Counted from the first letter of the stretch, positions 18,884 to 29,125 are shown. The stretch is DNA of 40,673 nucleotides from Crocinitomicaceae bacterium (GCA_023253775.1 JALRFI010000028.1:1-40673); one strand, 5' to 3'. The notes: generated by a model not told the origin, from the letters alone. Made by a program: numbers and translations.

Positions 18884-18913
18884 AAGCCCCTGATTTTCAG
18901 GGGCTTTTTTTTT
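18884..18913 (+). terminator. Rho-independent terminator after the M43 protease gene
   Basis: A perfect 10-bp stem, AAGCCCCTGA and TCAGGGGCTT, encloses a TTT loop and runs into nine T residues (18905-18913). It lies 21 bp after the stop codon of the protease gene. Confidence 0.93.
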
Positions 18914-19082
18914 GATATCTGGTGATGACCTACATTCGCCACAAAATTCTATTTGGCTCGTTGTTCTGCCTTCTCGACTGCATTTAAACTACACCTCTAA
19001 GCAGAGACTTCTTTTTTAGATTCTTAATGATTCAACGCCATCCGGATTCACAGACATTATTACTCCAAACAAAATAGTACAG

Positions 19083-19109
19083 AAAAGAAAAATCCCGACT
19101 TTCATGGGG
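19083..19109 (-). terminator. Weak candidate terminator after the CotH-domain gene
   Basis: On the minus strand a short GC stem (CCC/GGG plus one wobble pair, about 19094-19108) is followed by a T-rich run (TTTTTCTTTTCT). The stem is short, so this is only a candidate. The rest of 18914-19082, between the convergent genes, shows nothing I can name. Confidence 0.3.
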
Positions 19110-19118
19110 TTCGTTTCA

Positions 19119-21392
19119 TTAATTCTTGACTACTGGAAGATTTCTGGTCGATCCATCTATGAACTTTATGATCAATCTATAATAACCAGTCTTCCAATCA
19201 TTCGTTGAAAGCTCGATCAAATCCCCTTTCATTTGCTCTGAACAAATCAATCTACCTTGAAGATCAATAACAGAAATCGTTACTTCCTCTCCATTCGATA
19301 GTTTTATGTTTAAAAAGTCTTCAGCCGGATTCGGAAATACGAAAACTAATTGATCACTCTCTAAGTCTTCAACTGAAACATAACAATTGTTCAATGCATT
19401 AAAAGTTGGTGTACCATATATAAACGTTTGCCCATCAGGACATCTGGCATAAGCAACATCTGTTATTTGTGTAAAATAGTTGAGATAATCATACAACTGG
19501 ATACCATCCGTCAAAATAAGCTCCTCTCCTGCTGAGTTCAATTTGAAATTCGCATGAAGCCCCGACTGAAGTGTATCATTATCGGCCCAAATCACTAGAA
19601 CCTCTCCTGCTGGAAGAATTGTACCTGCAGGAATTTCCCATTTTGTGATATTCGCAGGGTCATCGGACAAGTACAATCCTCCAAGATCAAAAACATTAGA
19701 AGTTGTATTGTATAACTCTATCCAATCGTTGTGCTCTCCATAATTATCAAACCCATAACTAGAATTTGAAGCTAATATCTCATTGATAAGCACATCTCCA
19801 ACAGATGGAAAAGGCGCTGAGGCAAGCAGTGAATAGAACTCATGTTCTGCTCTTTGAGGACTAAACATTCCTGCAAAGGAGTTTTCCGCATAGAAATAAA
19901 ACTCCATTTCTGAGCTTGTCAACGTAACATCTACACCGTATACATTGTCTCCTGCAGCACCATCGCCATGAGCCCCATCATCAAACATTTGAACACGATT
20001 GAATCTTAACGGATGGTCCATTCTGTATCCCATATAGACAATCGTTTCATTAGTACATGTAGCTGTCACAAAAACAGCTTCACCAACGCTCGGAGTGACG
20101 TTACTAACCGCGTAAGAAACGATATTTGGACCGACAAGCTGATAGTCTGGATTAGAGTTAAAAAATGCAACTCGTTGATCCATTAAATTCTGAATTCCAT
20201 ATGTCGTCATTCCAGGTCCAGGTCCACCAGTGTTAACGTTTGCAGTTAATCCTCCCTGAAATTGTGCATATGTAAAGAACTTAAAAGGATCTGCCAAAAC
20301 GTACGTATCAATTGAGTTCTGCAATTGATTGGCTGTACTGATATAGTTTCCTGAAGCAAATATTTCTTGGACCATTGTTCTAACATGGGCCATATACATC
20401 CTTTTATACATTGGGTTAGCCAATATCTTAACGATTAGGGGGTGATTTGCAGACGCTGAATTTGAAAAAGGATCCAAAGTCCAAGGGGTTGTCAACTGAC
20501 CTGAACCTGTTCCACCTGGAAAACCAGCAAAACTCATGTTTAAGTCCCAAACAGTTGGAACGAATCGTTCATTTAGATCATTGTATAAATAATAATTCTG
20601 TCTAAACGCTCCACTATAAGAGTCCAAATTCACCAAAACATTATTGAAAGCAAGCATCCAGATTGCTCTATCCATGTCAAGATAATTTTCGATATTTCCA
20701 AAATCGTTATTCAAGACATTAATCATCTCTACCAGATCGGTCCATCCAAAGTCTGATTTCAATTCATAGCGTGACGTATAAAGCGTAGTATCCACTCCTA
20801 AATACTTTAGATCAGGATTACCATTGCCACCTGGTCCAGCGCCACCGACAGGATTGCACTTTATGAAGGCTCCATCTGAAGAGAAATAATGATCTCCGTT
20901 AAACTTACCGTTGATACTTTCTGCATTAGAATATACCCCTCTTAAGGAACCATTGATATATACATTGGCAAAATTGGCTTTCGGACAGTCCATATATTGT
21001 TCGAGTACGGCATATGACAGCACTTCCCTTATCATTGACGGATCTTGGTATCCATTCTGCAATTTGAGATCAGTATAACCTTGATAATTATAACCTCCAT
21101 GAATATAATTCAGTTCAATATGAAGCGGATTCTTATTGTTATTGGCATTGTAAGAGCTATTCCCTTTATACTTGACGCCTACACTGTCATAGACAACTCC
21201 GTTGATCCTAACGGAATCTGCAAGTAAATAATCTTCAGTAGTCGATGCTAGTGCATCGAGCTGAGAATCCCAATTCGAAAACCCAAAGAAGATTTCAATA
21301 TTCTGAACCATCGAACGATCATAAAGCCCTTGAGTAAAAGCATGCCCGATCACCAGCCCGGTCATGAAAAGAAATAAAGAGATTTGTTTCAT
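19119..21392 (-). CDS. Secreted CotH-family protein with lamin-tail domain and type A T9SS sorting domain
   Basis: A 757-residue protein with signal peptide MKQISLFLFMTGLVIGHAF. The CotH domain spans about residues 30-370: VRINGVVYDSVGVKYKGNSS, LKLQNGYQDPSMIREVLSY, ANVYINGSLRGVYSNAESI and the kinase-like VPTVWDLNMSFAG. CotH proteins are atypical protein kinases best known from Bacillus spore coat; in Bacteroidetes they occur as surface or secreted proteins of unknown target. A lamin-tail domain follows at about 545-650 (INEILASNSS, NDWIELYNTTSNVFDLGGLYLSDD). The last ~80 residues are a type A sorting domain (VFVFPNPAEDFLNIKL, GYYRLIIKF). It is downstream of gyrB on the same strand but separated by a terminator, so it is likely transcribed independently. 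Confidence 0.87.
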   Translation of the reverse strand: MKQISLFLFMTGLVIGHAFTQGLYDRSMVQNIEIFFGFSNWDSQLDALASTTEDYLLADSVRINGVVYDSVGVKYKGNSSYNANNNKNPLHIELNYIHGGYNYQGYTDLKLQNGYQDPSMIREVLSYAVLEQYMDCPKANFANVYINGSLRGVYSNAESINGKFNGDHYFSSDGAFIKCNPVGGAGPGGNGNPDLKYLGVDTTLYTSRYELKSDFGWTDLVEMINVLNNDFGNIENYLDMDRAIWMLAFNNVLVNLDSYSGAFRQNYYLYNDLNERFVPTVWDLNMSFAGFPGGTGSGQLTTPWTLDPFSNSASANHPLIVKILANPMYKRMYMAHVRTMVQEIFASGNYISTANQLQNSIDTYVLADPFKFFTYAQFQGGLTANVNTGGPGPGMTTYGIQNLMDQRVAFFNSNPDYQLVGPNIVSYAVSNVTPSVGEAVFVTATCTNETIVYMGYRMDHPLRFNRVQMFDDGAHGDGAAGDNVYGVDVTLTSSEMEFYFYAENSFAGMFSPQRAEHEFYSLLASAPFPSVGDVLINEILASNSSYGFDNYGEHNDWIELYNTTSNVFDLGGLYLSDDPANITKWEIPAGTILPAGEVLVIWADNDTLQSGLHANFKLNSAGEELILTDGIQLYDYLNYFTQITDVAYARCPDGQTFIYGTPTFNALNNCYVSVEDLESDQLVFVFPNPAEDFLNIKLSNGEEVTISVIDLQGRLICSEQMKGDLIELSTNDWKTGYYRLIIKFIDGSTRNLPVVKN

Positions 21393-21437
21393 ACGTACAA
21401 TTTAAATGAATAAACGACAAAAAGCATAATATCCCTC

Positions 21438-21464
21438 AAAAAAAAAGACACCCGCAGGGTGTCT
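21438..21464 (-). terminator. Rho-independent terminator of gyrB
   Basis: An 8-bp perfect stem, AGACACCC and GGGTGTCT (21446-21464) with a 3-nt loop, is followed on the minus strand by a run of nine T residues (complement of 21438-21446). It lies 24 bp beyond the gyrB stop and upstream of the CotH gene. Confidence 0.92.
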
Positions 21465-21487
21465 AAAAATTTTAGGAGAAGAAATAG

Positions 21488-23455
<1,968 letters not shown>

Positions 23456-23478
23456 CTATCTACATTTTGATAAGCCAA

Positions 23479-23486
23479 CAAAAATA
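23479..23486 (-). promoter_or_regulatory. Predicted -7 element (TATTTTTG) of gyrB
   Basis: On the minus strand this reads TATTTTTG, a match to TAnnTTTG, 38 nt before the gyrB ATG. The predicted leader is about 30 nt and ends in an A-rich tract just before ATG. No clear -33 element is seen. Confidence 0.5.
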
Positions 23487-23555
23487 AGGAAAACAGACGC
23501 TTTTTCCTCTTGATTTGGGTGATAAGAAAAGATACTTTTCAACAAAATATCAACG

Positions 23556-23578
23556 AAAAAGGAGGTCTTTCAACCTCC
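23556..23578 (-). terminator. Terminator after the glutathione peroxidase-like gene
   Basis: A 6-bp stem GGAGGT/ACCTCC (23561-23578) with a 6-nt loop is followed on the minus strand by TTTTT (complement of 23556-23560). It starts 9 bp after the stop of the peroxidase gene. Confidence 0.8.
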
Positions 23579-23586
23579 CGGTTTCA

Positions 23587-24138
23587 TCAATCTTTTTTGA
23601 TCCAATCAATTACCTCAGGATCGTTAGGCAACATTCGGGGCGAAATCACTTTTTCCAGTCTACCCTCTTCACCTATTAAGTATTTCTGAAAGTTCCATTT
23701 AACCTCGTTATCCTCAAGCCCATTCTGCTCTTTCTCGGTCAGGAACTTATACAATGTATGCATATCCTTGCCCTTTACATCAATTTTCGACATCATTGGA
23801 AAAGTTACCCCGTAATTTTTCTTGCAAAATGACGCGATTTCTTCGTCAGTTCCCGGTTCTTGTCCCATGAAGTTATTCGCAGGAAAACCTACAATCACAA
23901 AATTGCTGTCTTTGTAATTCTCATAGACTTCTTCCAGTTGCTCATATTGAGGGGTTAAGCCACATTGAGATGCGGTATTAACGATCATAACCTTTTTCCC
24001 TTTCAACGTTGAAAGATCAAATTCATTTCCATTAATATCTGTTACCTTAAACTGATAAATTGTCATATCCATTTTATTTTCTTGAGCTGTACAGCTAAAA
24101 ATTGAAAAAAATACTAATCCTAAACTAAAGATCTTCAT
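23587..24138 (-). CDS. Glutathione peroxidase-family lipoprotein
   Basis: A 183-residue thiol peroxidase of the GPx family, exported as a probable lipoprotein. I start it at the ATG at 24138, giving the signal MKIFSLGLVFFSIFSC with lipid-attached C16. An in-frame ATG at 24198 lies upstream of the predicted -7 element and would bury the signal peptide. The peroxidatic cysteine is C59 in NTASQCGLTPQY. The WNF motif is at 148-150, and C105 (IASFCKKN) is placed like the resolving cysteine of thioredoxin-dependent GPx proteins. The usual FPCNQF motif reads FPANNF here (85-90), so the tetrad Gln is replaced by Asn. The likely role is peroxide removal in the periplasm. It is divergent from the OmpA-family gene. 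Confidence 0.87.
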   Translation of the reverse strand: MKIFSLGLVFFSIFSCTAQENKMDMTIYQFKVTDINGNEFDLSTLKGKKVMIVNTASQCGLTPQYEQLEEVYENYKDSNFVIVGFPANNFMGQEPGTDEEIASFCKKNYGVTFPMMSKIDVKGKDMHTLYKFLTEKEQNGLEDNEVKWNFQKYLIGEEGRLEKVISPRMLPNDPEVIDWIKKD

Positions 24139-24180
24139 GATGTTATTTTTTCTTGTAAACAGAATTAATTTACTTATGTT

Positions 24181-24188
24181 CAAATATA
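24181..24188 (-). promoter_or_regulatory. Predicted -7 element (TATATTTG) of the GPx-like gene
   Basis: On the minus strand this reads TATATTTG. It predicts a start near 24174 and a ~36-nt leader to the ATG at 24138, which supports that start over the upstream ATG at 24198. No -33 is evident. Confidence 0.5.
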
Positions 24189-24235
24189 TCACAAACAACG
24201 GAACATTTTTTGAGTTTTATCGATATAACTAAACA

Positions 24236-25093
24236 ATGAGAATTTTTCTGACCATATCGTCCATCTTATTTTTTATTCCATTTTTCTTTGGTCAGCTTTC
24301 TGGTGTATGGCAAGGAATCATGATTAAAGATGGGGCAAGTAATGATCAGTCAACGTTAGTATTTGCCAATTTCGAGATCTCGGACGGAAAAGTATCAGGA
24401 AACACAAGGAACGAAATGTACGACACCGATATGTTTGCTGTTAAAAAAATACGTGGGACGTCAACTCAAAACAAGCTTTCCTTTTCTGAATTTGTCATTG
24501 AAAAGAAGAAAAACAACTCCAAGATTACTTGGTGTAATATCTCGGCAGACCTCATTTATGACGACAGCACAGGATATTTAACAGGAAGGTATACCAGCAG
24601 TGATTGCAAAAGAAACAATGGAAAGATCATTCTTTACCGATCTAAAGGTGAATTCCCTAAAGACGAAGAGTCAGCGTTGTCACAGGTCTGGTACACTCGA
24701 TTCCTGATTGATCTAAAAAAGGGATATAATGCCCCTGAAATCAGAGAAAAAGAAAGGAAAAGCTTCGTTTTTCAACCGATCTATTTTGATTATGACAAAG
24801 ACGAGTTAAAGCAAGAATATTACCCATTTTTGATCAAAATGGTTAGAGTTGTCGATGGACACAGTGACTTACGAATTAAAGTAACCGGACATACCGATTC
24901 TGACGGTTCAGATTCATACAATGAAGATCTTTCGAGAAGACGTGCTGAAGCTTTGATCAACTTCTTTGTGAGCCAAGGACTTTCCAAAGATCGTATTGTC
25001 CTCGATTTCAAAGGTGAAAAGGAGCCCATTGACACAAACAGTACTCCCGAAGGAAAACAAAAAAACAGACGAGTCGACTTTTCCTTTATTTAA
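24236..25093 (+). CDS. OmpA-family protein with N-terminal beta-rich domain
   Basis: A 285-residue envelope protein. A signal peptide (MRIFLTISSILFFIPFFFG) is followed by a beta-rich domain of about 130 residues starting SGVWQGIMIKDG; I do not recognise it beyond a resemblance to small lipocalin-like sheets. A short basic linker leads to an OmpA C-terminal peptidoglycan-binding domain at about 180-285 (IYFDYDKDEL, GHTDSDGSDSYNEDLSRRRAEAL, KNRRVDFSF). The diaminopimelate-binding Asp (HTD) and Arg (LSRRRAE) are both present, so it should tether to peptidoglycan. The stop overlaps the last 8 bp of the convergent TonB receptor gene. Confidence 0.85.
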   Translation: MRIFLTISSILFFIPFFFGQLSGVWQGIMIKDGASNDQSTLVFANFEISDGKVSGNTRNEMYDTDMFAVKKIRGTSTQNKLSFSEFVIEKKKNNSKITWCNISADLIYDDSTGYLTGRYTSSDCKRNNGKIILYRSKGEFPKDEESALSQVWYTRFLIDLKKGYNAPEIREKERKSFVFQPIYFDYDKDELKQEYYPFLIKMVRVVDGHSDLRIKVTGHTDSDGSDSYNEDLSRRRAEALINFFVSQGLSKDRIVLDFKGEKEPIDTNSTPEGKQKNRRVDFSFI

Positions 25094-27503
25094 CTTTTTT
25101 CTTCGTTGTAAACTCAATTATAACCCCTATTGTTGGTTGTACTATTCCTGAAGTATTTGCGACTTCTTTCGTTAAATAACGATTGGGATCATTTGGATCA
25201 GTCAGTGGATTCCCCTGTTCATCTTTTTGAAGTAAAAGTGTCGGAGCTACAGTAGTTTTGTACCCATACATATTTTGAATATCCAAGTAGAAATCCATAT
25301 TAATCTTCTGAAGATAGATCTTCTTATCTACTCTAAAATTCAATTGATGAAAGCTTGATTCCCTTTCCGTATTCAACATATTATAATCAAGCACCCCCTG
25401 CCCTCTCAAATCCCAAACCTGCTTCAAGGAAGAGGTAGCAATGTCATATGGAGTGTAAGGTGCCCCAGTGGAGAACAACCATCTCAATCCAATTTCCCAA
25501 CCCTTTTTAAAGCGTTTACCTCCGGTCAAAGAAACTGAGTGTCTACTATCCCATGAAGACGCTATAAACTGATCATTCTTGTCCTTAAATTCAGATGTAA
25601 CAAACGTGTACGCTACAATCCCATAATATCCTTTGTAAAGTTTTTGCTGATATAAAAACTCAGCTCCATACGATCTGCCACTAGATATCGAACTAATCTC
25701 CTCATTTCCTATTATACCAAAGTCGGAACCTAAATTGGCAAGAGAGATGGAATCTTTGTTCGAAAAAGGATAACGGGTATAGTTTTTATAAAATCCTTCA
25801 ACTGTCAATCTACTATCTTTTTCAGTCAAATACTCCAATCCAGCTACATAATGCTCAGCCCTGATGTATTTTATATTGTTTTCTTTATTTACCAGGACTC
25901 CATTCGTATTTCTAAAACCAAGTATTGTATATGCAGGCAACTGATGGAACCTTCCAATACTTGAATTAAAACTCCATTTTTCTGAAATGACATAGCGAGC
26001 CGACAAAACTGGTGAAATTTGATCAAGCGGGTTTAACAGACTACTTGAATAATCAGATACATCGGACCTTAGCCCAAGGGATAATCCCAGACGATCATTA
26101 AAAAAGTTCTTGTTCACCTGCGAAAAAACTGAGTACTTACTTAAGAAAAGGTCAGATGTATAATCAACTGTTACAGGCGTAACTCCTATTTGAATTCTAT
26201 TAAATGTGGAATTGTTATAATGAACAAACTCATAACCGAATCCAACCATAAATTTCCAACCATTTACATTTTTTAAATGCTCAAATCGAAACTTATTTTC
26301 TGCTTCAAAAGAAGAATAATCCAATAGTTTGTTTTCATCGGTCTCAATGTTCTGAAAATACCTCGTAGCTATATTCTTCAGCATATTTCTACTCAAAATG
26401 AAAGTCTGATATGAATTTTTAGAATAGTGAAGCCAGTTCATCCCAACCGTATAATTCCATTGATCTTGAGTCGGTATATTCCCTAAAATATACTCGTTAA
26501 ACTCTCTTGTCTCTGAATCATCTACTTTGTCGTTTACCTTTGTATTCAGCTTAAAATCATCAATCGCTCCTAACCCAATAAATGTGACCTTGTTCTTATC
26601 ATTCAATTTGAAATTGACCTTATATTGAAAGTCATTGTATGTCGGTAAGAAGGGTAATTGAAGAGCAGCAAAAAGAAATTGCAAATACGACCTTCTCGCA
26701 GAAAAAATAAAATCAGCTTTTTTACCTAGCGGCCCATCGAACGTTAAAGCAGCATCACTTGACCCTAAGGCAAAATTGGTAATTAGGGCATCCTTATTCC
26801 CGTCTTTTTGCTTAAAGCTGATAACGGAACTTAAACCGTTGGCTTTATTCACTGGAAATGCGGAAGAATTAAATTCTACCTCTCGAATGAAGTTTACGTT
26901 TAACAAACCAACAGGGCCTCCGCTACTTCCTTGAGTTGCAAAGTGGTTAATGTTAGGTACTTCAATACCATCCAGATAAAACTTATTTTCTCCAGGTGAC
27001 CCACCTCTAATTATAATGTCATTTCTAAATGAAGCTCTCAAAGCTACACCTGGCAGGGCCTGCAGAACTTTACTAACATCCCTGTTTGCACCTGGTAAAC
27101 GTTCGATCTCAGTCGAGTTTAAAGTTCTCATTGATACGGGCGATTCTGCCTTTTTGACGAAAGCATCTGCTTTCACAACTACCTCTTTTTGTTCAACTAC
27201 AATTGGTTCAAGTCTGATCTCAAGAAAAAGTGATCTCGCATTAGTTACATTTTGCTCGGTCAGTATTTGATCAATAAATCCTGATGAAGAAAATTTAATT
27301 GTATACAAGCCAGGTTGAAGACTATCCAGCAAAAAGTTTCCATCGTCGTATGATATTGCTCCTTTCCCCTCTCCAACTAAGATTACTTTCGCAAATGGAA
27401 TTGGCTCATTCGTCAGGTTATTTTTTACCGTACCAGAAATTTTTCCGGTTTGGCCAAATGAAAAAAATGAAATTAAAAACAGAATTATAAAAAGAGCTCT
27501 CAT
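25086..27503 (-). CDS. TonB-dependent receptor with carboxypeptidase-like regulatory domain
   Basis: An 805-residue outer-membrane receptor. The signal peptide is MRALFIILFLISFFSFG. A carboxypeptidase-regulatory-like beta-sandwich follows at about 20-105 (GKISGTVKNNLTNEPIPFAKV, SYDDGNFLLDSLQPGLYTI). The plug domain lies at about 120-250 (LPGANRDVSKVLQALPGVAL, NDIIIRGGSPGENKFYLDGIEVPNINHF). The rest is barrel strands ending IIEFTTKKKVK. No SusD-like gene is adjacent, so this is not a classical SusCD pair, and the substrate cannot be read from context. It converges on and overlaps the OmpA-family gene by 8 bp. The CHI-like gene upstream is separated by a terminator. Confidence 0.9.
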   Translation of the reverse strand: MRALFIILFLISFFSFGQTGKISGTVKNNLTNEPIPFAKVILVGEGKGAISYDDGNFLLDSLQPGLYTIKFSSSGFIDQILTEQNVTNARSLFLEIRLEPIVVEQKEVVVKADAFVKKAESPVSMRTLNSTEIERLPGANRDVSKVLQALPGVALRASFRNDIIIRGGSPGENKFYLDGIEVPNINHFATQGSSGGPVGLLNVNFIREVEFNSSAFPVNKANGLSSVISFKQKDGNKDALITNFALGSSDAALTFDGPLGKKADFIFSARRSYLQFLFAALQLPFLPTYNDFQYKVNFKLNDKNKVTFIGLGAIDDFKLNTKVNDKVDDSETREFNEYILGNIPTQDQWNYTVGMNWLHYSKNSYQTFILSRNMLKNIATRYFQNIETDENKLLDYSSFEAENKFRFEHLKNVNGWKFMVGFGYEFVHYNNSTFNRIQIGVTPVTVDYTSDLFLSKYSVFSQVNKNFFNDRLGLSLGLRSDVSDYSSSLLNPLDQISPVLSARYVISEKWSFNSSIGRFHQLPAYTILGFRNTNGVLVNKENNIKYIRAEHYVAGLEYLTEKDSRLTVEGFYKNYTRYPFSNKDSISLANLGSDFGIIGNEEISSISSGRSYGAEFLYQQKLYKGYYGIVAYTFVTSEFKDKNDQFIASSWDSRHSVSLTGGKRFKKGWEIGLRWLFSTGAPYTPYDIATSSLKQVWDLRGQGVLDYNMLNTERESSFHQLNFRVDKKIYLQKINMDFYLDIQNMYGYKTTVAPTLLLQKDEQGNPLTDPNDPNRYLTKEVANTSGIVQPTIGVIIEFTTKKKVK

Positions 27504-27553
27504 CTTTAAAATTAAACAACTATCACAATGACAAACAAAACTGTCAAATGTTT

Positions 27554-27585
27554 AAAAAGAAAAAGCCATCTTTTCAGATGGCTTT
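27554..27585 (-). terminator. Terminator after the chalcone isomerase-like gene
   Basis: A 9-bp stem, AAAGCCATC and GATGGCTTT (27562-27585), has a 6-nt loop. On the minus strand it is followed by a T-rich run (TTTTTCTTTTTAAA). It lies just after the stop at 27589 and before the TonB receptor gene. Confidence 0.88.
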
Positions 27586-27588
27586 AAT

Positions 27589-28155
27589 TTATACCTTACC
27601 TAGCATGGCGTTTTTCAAACCGGAATCAACTGGTTTATCACCAAACCAAATTCCCCACAATGCCTTTTTAAATTCTAAACCTTTCTGAGTCCCAAGATTA
27701 TCTCCGTTCATAATCACTTGAACTCCAGTTCCCGGCTTGTAAATGAGGATGATGTCATCTCCAGATTTAAAAGGCTTGCTAAAAATCTTCATGAATGATT
27801 CAATTTCCGAATCTGAGGCTTTTCCTGCAGTAGACGTTTTAAAGCCCTCAGTTACAGTTTCAACGAATTTATCCCTTGTTACTTTATTAGAAACGATTTT
27901 TAAACGAATACACATCTCCTCATCAGCATTTGTGATCTTCTTAGCATCTGAAGATTGTGCCTGAAGATAAAGTGCCGCAACATAGAGATCAATGAAATAC
28001 TTTTCTCTCAATCCAGAGCCATTGTACTTAACCACCTTTTCATTGATCTTCATTTTGGCAGGAAAAGTAACCCCATGTGATTTGATATCCTGTGCAAAGG
28101 ATGATACTGATAACATCAGCATTAAAACAAGACTTGAACTTAACTTCGTAAACAT
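27589..28155 (-). CDS. Exported chalcone isomerase-like protein
   Basis: A 188-residue protein with signal peptide MFTKLSSSLVLMLMLSVSSFA. The mature part fits the bacterial chalcone isomerase-like family: GVTFPAKMKINEKVVKYNGSG, EKYFIDLYVAALYLQ, MCIRLKIVSNKVTRDKFVE and the closing KKALWGIWFGDKPVD. Bacterial members share the fold of plant chalcone isomerase and related fatty-acid-binding proteins; a catalytic flavonoid role is not expected, and lipid or other small-molecule binding in the periplasm is inference. It is a single-gene unit with its own terminator, and is divergent from a small lipoprotein gene, with the two -7 elements only 18 nt apart. Confidence 0.8.
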   Translation of the reverse strand: MFTKLSSSLVLMLMLSVSSFAQDIKSHGVTFPAKMKINEKVVKYNGSGLREKYFIDLYVAALYLQAQSSDAKKITNADEEMCIRLKIVSNKVTRDKFVETVTEGFKTSTAGKASDSEIESFMKIFSKPFKSGDDIILIYKPGTGVQVIMNGDNLGTQKGLEFKKALWGIWFGDKPVDSGLKNAMLGKV

Positions 28156-28180
28156 AATTTTTAAATTAATGATTTATGGC

Positions 28181-28188
28181 TAACTTTG
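28181..28188 (+). promoter_or_regulatory. Predicted -7 element (TAACTTTG) of the small lipoprotein gene
   Basis: TAACTTTG matches TAnnTTTG, 40 nt before the ATG at 28229. A T-run sits where -33 would be (about 28158-28161). It points toward the opposing -7 element at 28207-28214. Confidence 0.5.
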
Positions 28189-28206
28189 AACAATCATTGT
28201 TCCAAA

Positions 28207-28214
28207 CAAAAATA
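28207..28214 (-). promoter_or_regulatory. Predicted -7 element (TATTTTTG) of the chalcone isomerase-like gene
   Basis: On the minus strand this reads TATTTTTG, 51 nt before the ATG at 28155. The predicted start near 28200 would lie a few bases past the predicted plus-strand start near 28195, so the two promoters would occupy the same DNA. Confidence 0.5.
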
Positions 28215-28228
28215 CTAAATAAAAGCTT

Positions 28229-28504
28229 ATGGTTAAAATCACATTTTACGCGGCAGTATTTTCAAGTATATCGTTCCTTTCATCCTGTGGTGGAGGTTGG
28301 TCTGAAGATCAAAAAGAACAGATCAAAAACACTTGTATTGGTAATGGTAATTACGATTGTGATTGCTATTTAGAGAAAATCACTACTGCTCATCCAGATC
28401 CAGAAACCTACAACGGTTTGTCTAAAGAGGACAAAAGTTCGCTTGTAGAAGGTTGTGTGCGAGAAGTAGAAGAAAGCGAAGAGGAAGAAATGGAATCCTT
28501 CTAA
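28229..28504 (+). CDS. Small cysteine-containing lipoprotein of unknown function
   Basis: A 91-residue protein. The signal peptide MVKITFYAAVFSSISFLSSC has a lipobox ending in C20, so it should be a lipoprotein. The mature part has a C36-x7-C44-x-C46 pattern (CIGNGNYDCDCYLEKI) and a later Cys in EGCVREVEE, and ends in an acidic tail (SEEEEMESF). Small Bacteroidetes lipoproteins with a similar spaced-Cys core exist, but I know of no function. The gene has its own -7 element upstream and a strong terminator 3 bp after the stop, so it is a single-gene unit. Confidence 0.75.
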   Translation: MVKITFYAAVFSSISFLSSCGGGWSEDQKEQIKNTCIGNGNYDCDCYLEKITTAHPDPETYNGLSKEDKSSLVEGCVREVEESEEEEMESF

Positions 28505-28507
28505 TCT

Positions 28508-28534
28508 AAAAGCAGCTCTAAAGCTGCTTTTTTT
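28508..28534. terminator. Bidirectional terminator between the small lipoprotein gene and the pabA/trpG-like gene
   Basis: A 10-bp stem, AAAAGCAGCT and AGCTGCTTTT, encloses the loop CTAA and has T-runs on both strands. It starts 3 bp after the lipoprotein stop. The loop contains the stop codon of the opposing amidotransferase gene (TAG, 28518-28520), and one stem arm encodes that gene's last residues KKQL. Confidence 0.9.
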
Positions 28535-29099
28535 CTTTTATCCATTCGATCAAATTAACAAAATAAGCTTGTGAATGGTCAGTCATTATTGATTCAGGAT
28601 GAAATTGAATACCGACCATTTTCTTTTTGTCCGAAGCTATGATCATTGGTATCGAACCACTATCTAATGCAATCGTTTTTACATCATCGCGTTTTAATTT
28701 GCAGGCCCAGCTGTGATATAACCCAACACGACTTTTACTGATAATATCTTTAACCAAAAGATGCTCTGGATAAGCAATTTCCAAGAACTCTTTTTTTCCG
28801 TGACGTACGGCATTCAAATTATAGATCTCTCCACCAAGCCATAGGGTGATTGCTTGCATCCCCAAACAGATCCCAATGATTGGCTTAATTCCGGCATACT
28901 TATTTAAAACCTTGTCTATAATCGGTTTTTCAAATGGCAATCCAGGTCCAGGCGACAACACTATTGCATCAAAAAAATCAAGATCCTTCAATTCGATCTG
29001 TTCAAAATCAAATACTTCATTTTCCAAACCCAGCGACTTGAACTGATAAGAAATATTGAAAGTGAAAGAATCGTGAAAATCAATTATCGCCAGCTTCAA
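28518..29099 (-). CDS. Class I glutamine amidotransferase, anthranilate/aminodeoxychorismate synthase component II
   Basis: A 193-residue glutaminase that supplies ammonia to a chorismate-amination partner. The catalytic Cys is in GICLGMQ and the His-Glu pair in FHPES. SPGPGLPFEKP forms the oxyanion region. I place the start at the TTG at 29097-29099, giving (M)KLAIIDFHDSFTFNI, which matches the usual family N-terminus. The ATG at 29207 would add 36 atypical residues, run across the start of the divergent ridA gene, and lie upstream of the predicted -7 element. A GTG at 29123 is a further possibility. No chorismate-binding subunit is adjacent, so PabA (folate) and TrpG (tryptophan) cannot be told apart here. 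Confidence 0.85.
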   Translation of the reverse strand: MKLAIIDFHDSFTFNISYQFKSLGLENEVFDFEQIELKDLDFFDAIVLSPGPGLPFEKPIIDKVLNKYAGIKPIIGICLGMQAITLWLGGEIYNLNAVRHGKKEFLEIAYPEHLLVKDIISKSRVGLYHSWACKLKRDDVKTIALDSGSIPMIIASDKKKMVGIQFHPESIMTDHSQAYFVNLIEWIKEKKQL

Positions 29100-29125
29100 T
29101 CCGAATATTTTTAATTTTACCACAA

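Noticed and set aside
18925-18987. 20-codon ORF MTYIRHK... after the protease terminator
   Set aside because: No promoter, no family resemblance, and its length is expected by chance.
19020-19118. Plus-strand frame containing GFTDIITPNK, recalling a sorting-domain remnant
   Set aside because: The match is a few residues only and the frame runs antisense into the CotH gene; a chance resemblance is more likely than a pseudogene.
24139-24198. Upstream ATG for the GPx-like gene
   Set aside because: It would hide the lipoprotein signal sequence and lies upstream of the predicted -7 element.
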